From NCBI RefSeq assembly GCF_900187385.1, contig NZ_FYEY01000001.1:620001-684000 (forward strand): a stretch of 64,000 nucleotides of DNA. Direction: 5' to 3'. The notes beneath the pieces are model-generated. The model was not told where the DNA came from, made no database searches, and saw nothing but the letters and a program-made list of their open reading frames with translations. Source of the DNA: Streptomyces sp. 2114.4 (GTDB lineage Bacteria; Actinomycetota; Actinomycetes; Streptomycetales; Streptomycetaceae). How positions within the stretch are numbered: the first letter of the stretch is position 1; each line of letters starts with the position of its first letter. The translations under genes were made by a program, and so were the position numbers. This document shows positions 63,592 through 64,000 of this stretch, in pieces.

Positions 63592-64000
63592 CACCTCCCA
63601 GGGCCGCCATGAGTCGCCGGAAGAGCGGGCCGACCGGCGGTGGAACGAACTTCTGCAGGAGGTCCGGGTCATCCAGACCGGTGTGCAGATCCTCTTCGCG
63701 TTCCTGCTCACCGTCGCCTTCACCCCGCGCTTCGCCACGCTGGAGCCGACGGACAAAATCATCTACGTGGTGACGGTCCTGCTGGGGGCGGCCACGACCG
63801 GCGCACTGATCGGTACGGTGACCTTTCACCGGCTGGTCACCGGGCACCGGCTGAAGCCGGAAACGGTCCTGTGGGCCTCCCGCCTGGCCTTGCTGGGCAT
63901 CGTTCTCCTGCTGGCGACGGTCGCCTCCGCGCTGCTGCTGATCCTGCGCATCGCGCTGCACAACTCCGCCGTCCCCTGGATCGTCACCGGGCTGGTCGCC
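63569..64000 (+). CDS. DUF6328 family membrane protein (3' end outside window)
   Basis: The ATG follows GGAGGGGGG within the end of the ClpC-like gene; the frame stays open to the window edge (144 codons visible). The opening RWNELLQEVRVIQTGVQILFAFLLTVAFTPRF contains the DUF6328 signature, followed by two further hydrophobic segments (IIYVVTVLLGAATTGALIG; LALLGIVLLLATVASALLLI) and the start of a fourth. The family is small four-helix membrane proteins of actinobacteria with no known function. Overlap with the chaperone gene indicates coupled translation. Confidence 0.85.

Overview
The window is high-GC actinobacterial chromosome, almost certainly from a Streptomyces. The genes have G/C-rich third codon positions, GTG and TTG starts behind GGAGG-type ribosome sites, and many ATGA, GTGA or TGATG overlaps. 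The families are ones typical of Streptomyces: DUF5685, DUF6328, PAS/GAF/SpoIIE/HATPase phosphatases, DUF1876 and two-domain universal stress proteins. I see no tRNA, rRNA, CRISPR array, insertion sequence or prophage gene. Both ends cut a gene: a von Willebrand A protein at the left and a DUF6328 membrane protein at the right.

Layout. 1-8.8 kb: two coupled surface proteins, a DUF5685 protein with a very cysteine-rich tail, uppP, a gene-poor stretch holding a BlaI-like operator, a 30-codon leader ORF coupled to a membrane acyltransferase, and a PucR-type regulator. 9-18.7 kb: a PAS-GAF-SpoIIE-HATPase signalling phosphatase, a membrane protein with two RCK-like NAD domains, an amino-acid permease behind a long leader, three proteins of unknown function and a zinc alcohol dehydrogenase. 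18.7-25.9 kb: a second SpoIIE/HATPase phosphatase immediately upstream of a xylose-type sugar ABC importer (binding lipoprotein, ATPase, permease), then a YraQ/ArsP-like permease. 26-34 kb: a dormancy-type stress cluster (two universal stress proteins, DUF1876, nicotinate phosphoribosyltransferase, PPK2) followed by a beta-phosphoglucomutase and GH65 phosphorylase pair for phosphorolytic disaccharide (probably trehalose) use.

34.1-45.2 kb is the most striking region. It looks like a self-contained collagen and hydroxyproline utilisation island: a secreted M9 collagenase, an Xaa-Pro aminopeptidase, a GntR/FCD regulator, 4-hydroxyproline 2-epimerase, a DapA-family deaminase, and a three-subunit flavin/iron-sulfur D-hydroxyproline dehydrogenase (DAO-like, 2Fe-2S and FAD-BFD subunits). 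A Tat-exported M20 amidohydrolase sits at its edge. A 12-bp motif of the form GTNANNNGTCAC occurs in all four control regions of the island, in two cases on top of a good -10 box. This makes a one-regulator regulon likely.

45.6-56.3 kb: a type-5 uracil-DNA glycosylase, then a cluster matching the mycobacterial ipd genes for HIP-CoA (steroid C/D-ring) catabolism. It holds two SDRs, echA20, ipdA, ipdB and ipdC, fadA6, ipdF and two paired acyl-CoA dehydrogenases. Its two divergent promoters share a 19-bp motif. No TetR/KstR2 gene is present, but a PadR regulator stands at the right edge, divergent from a FUSC-family membrane protein. 59.5-64 kb: a GAF-SpoIIE phosphatase, a ClpC-like AAA+ chaperone and the start of the DUF6328 gene overlapping it.
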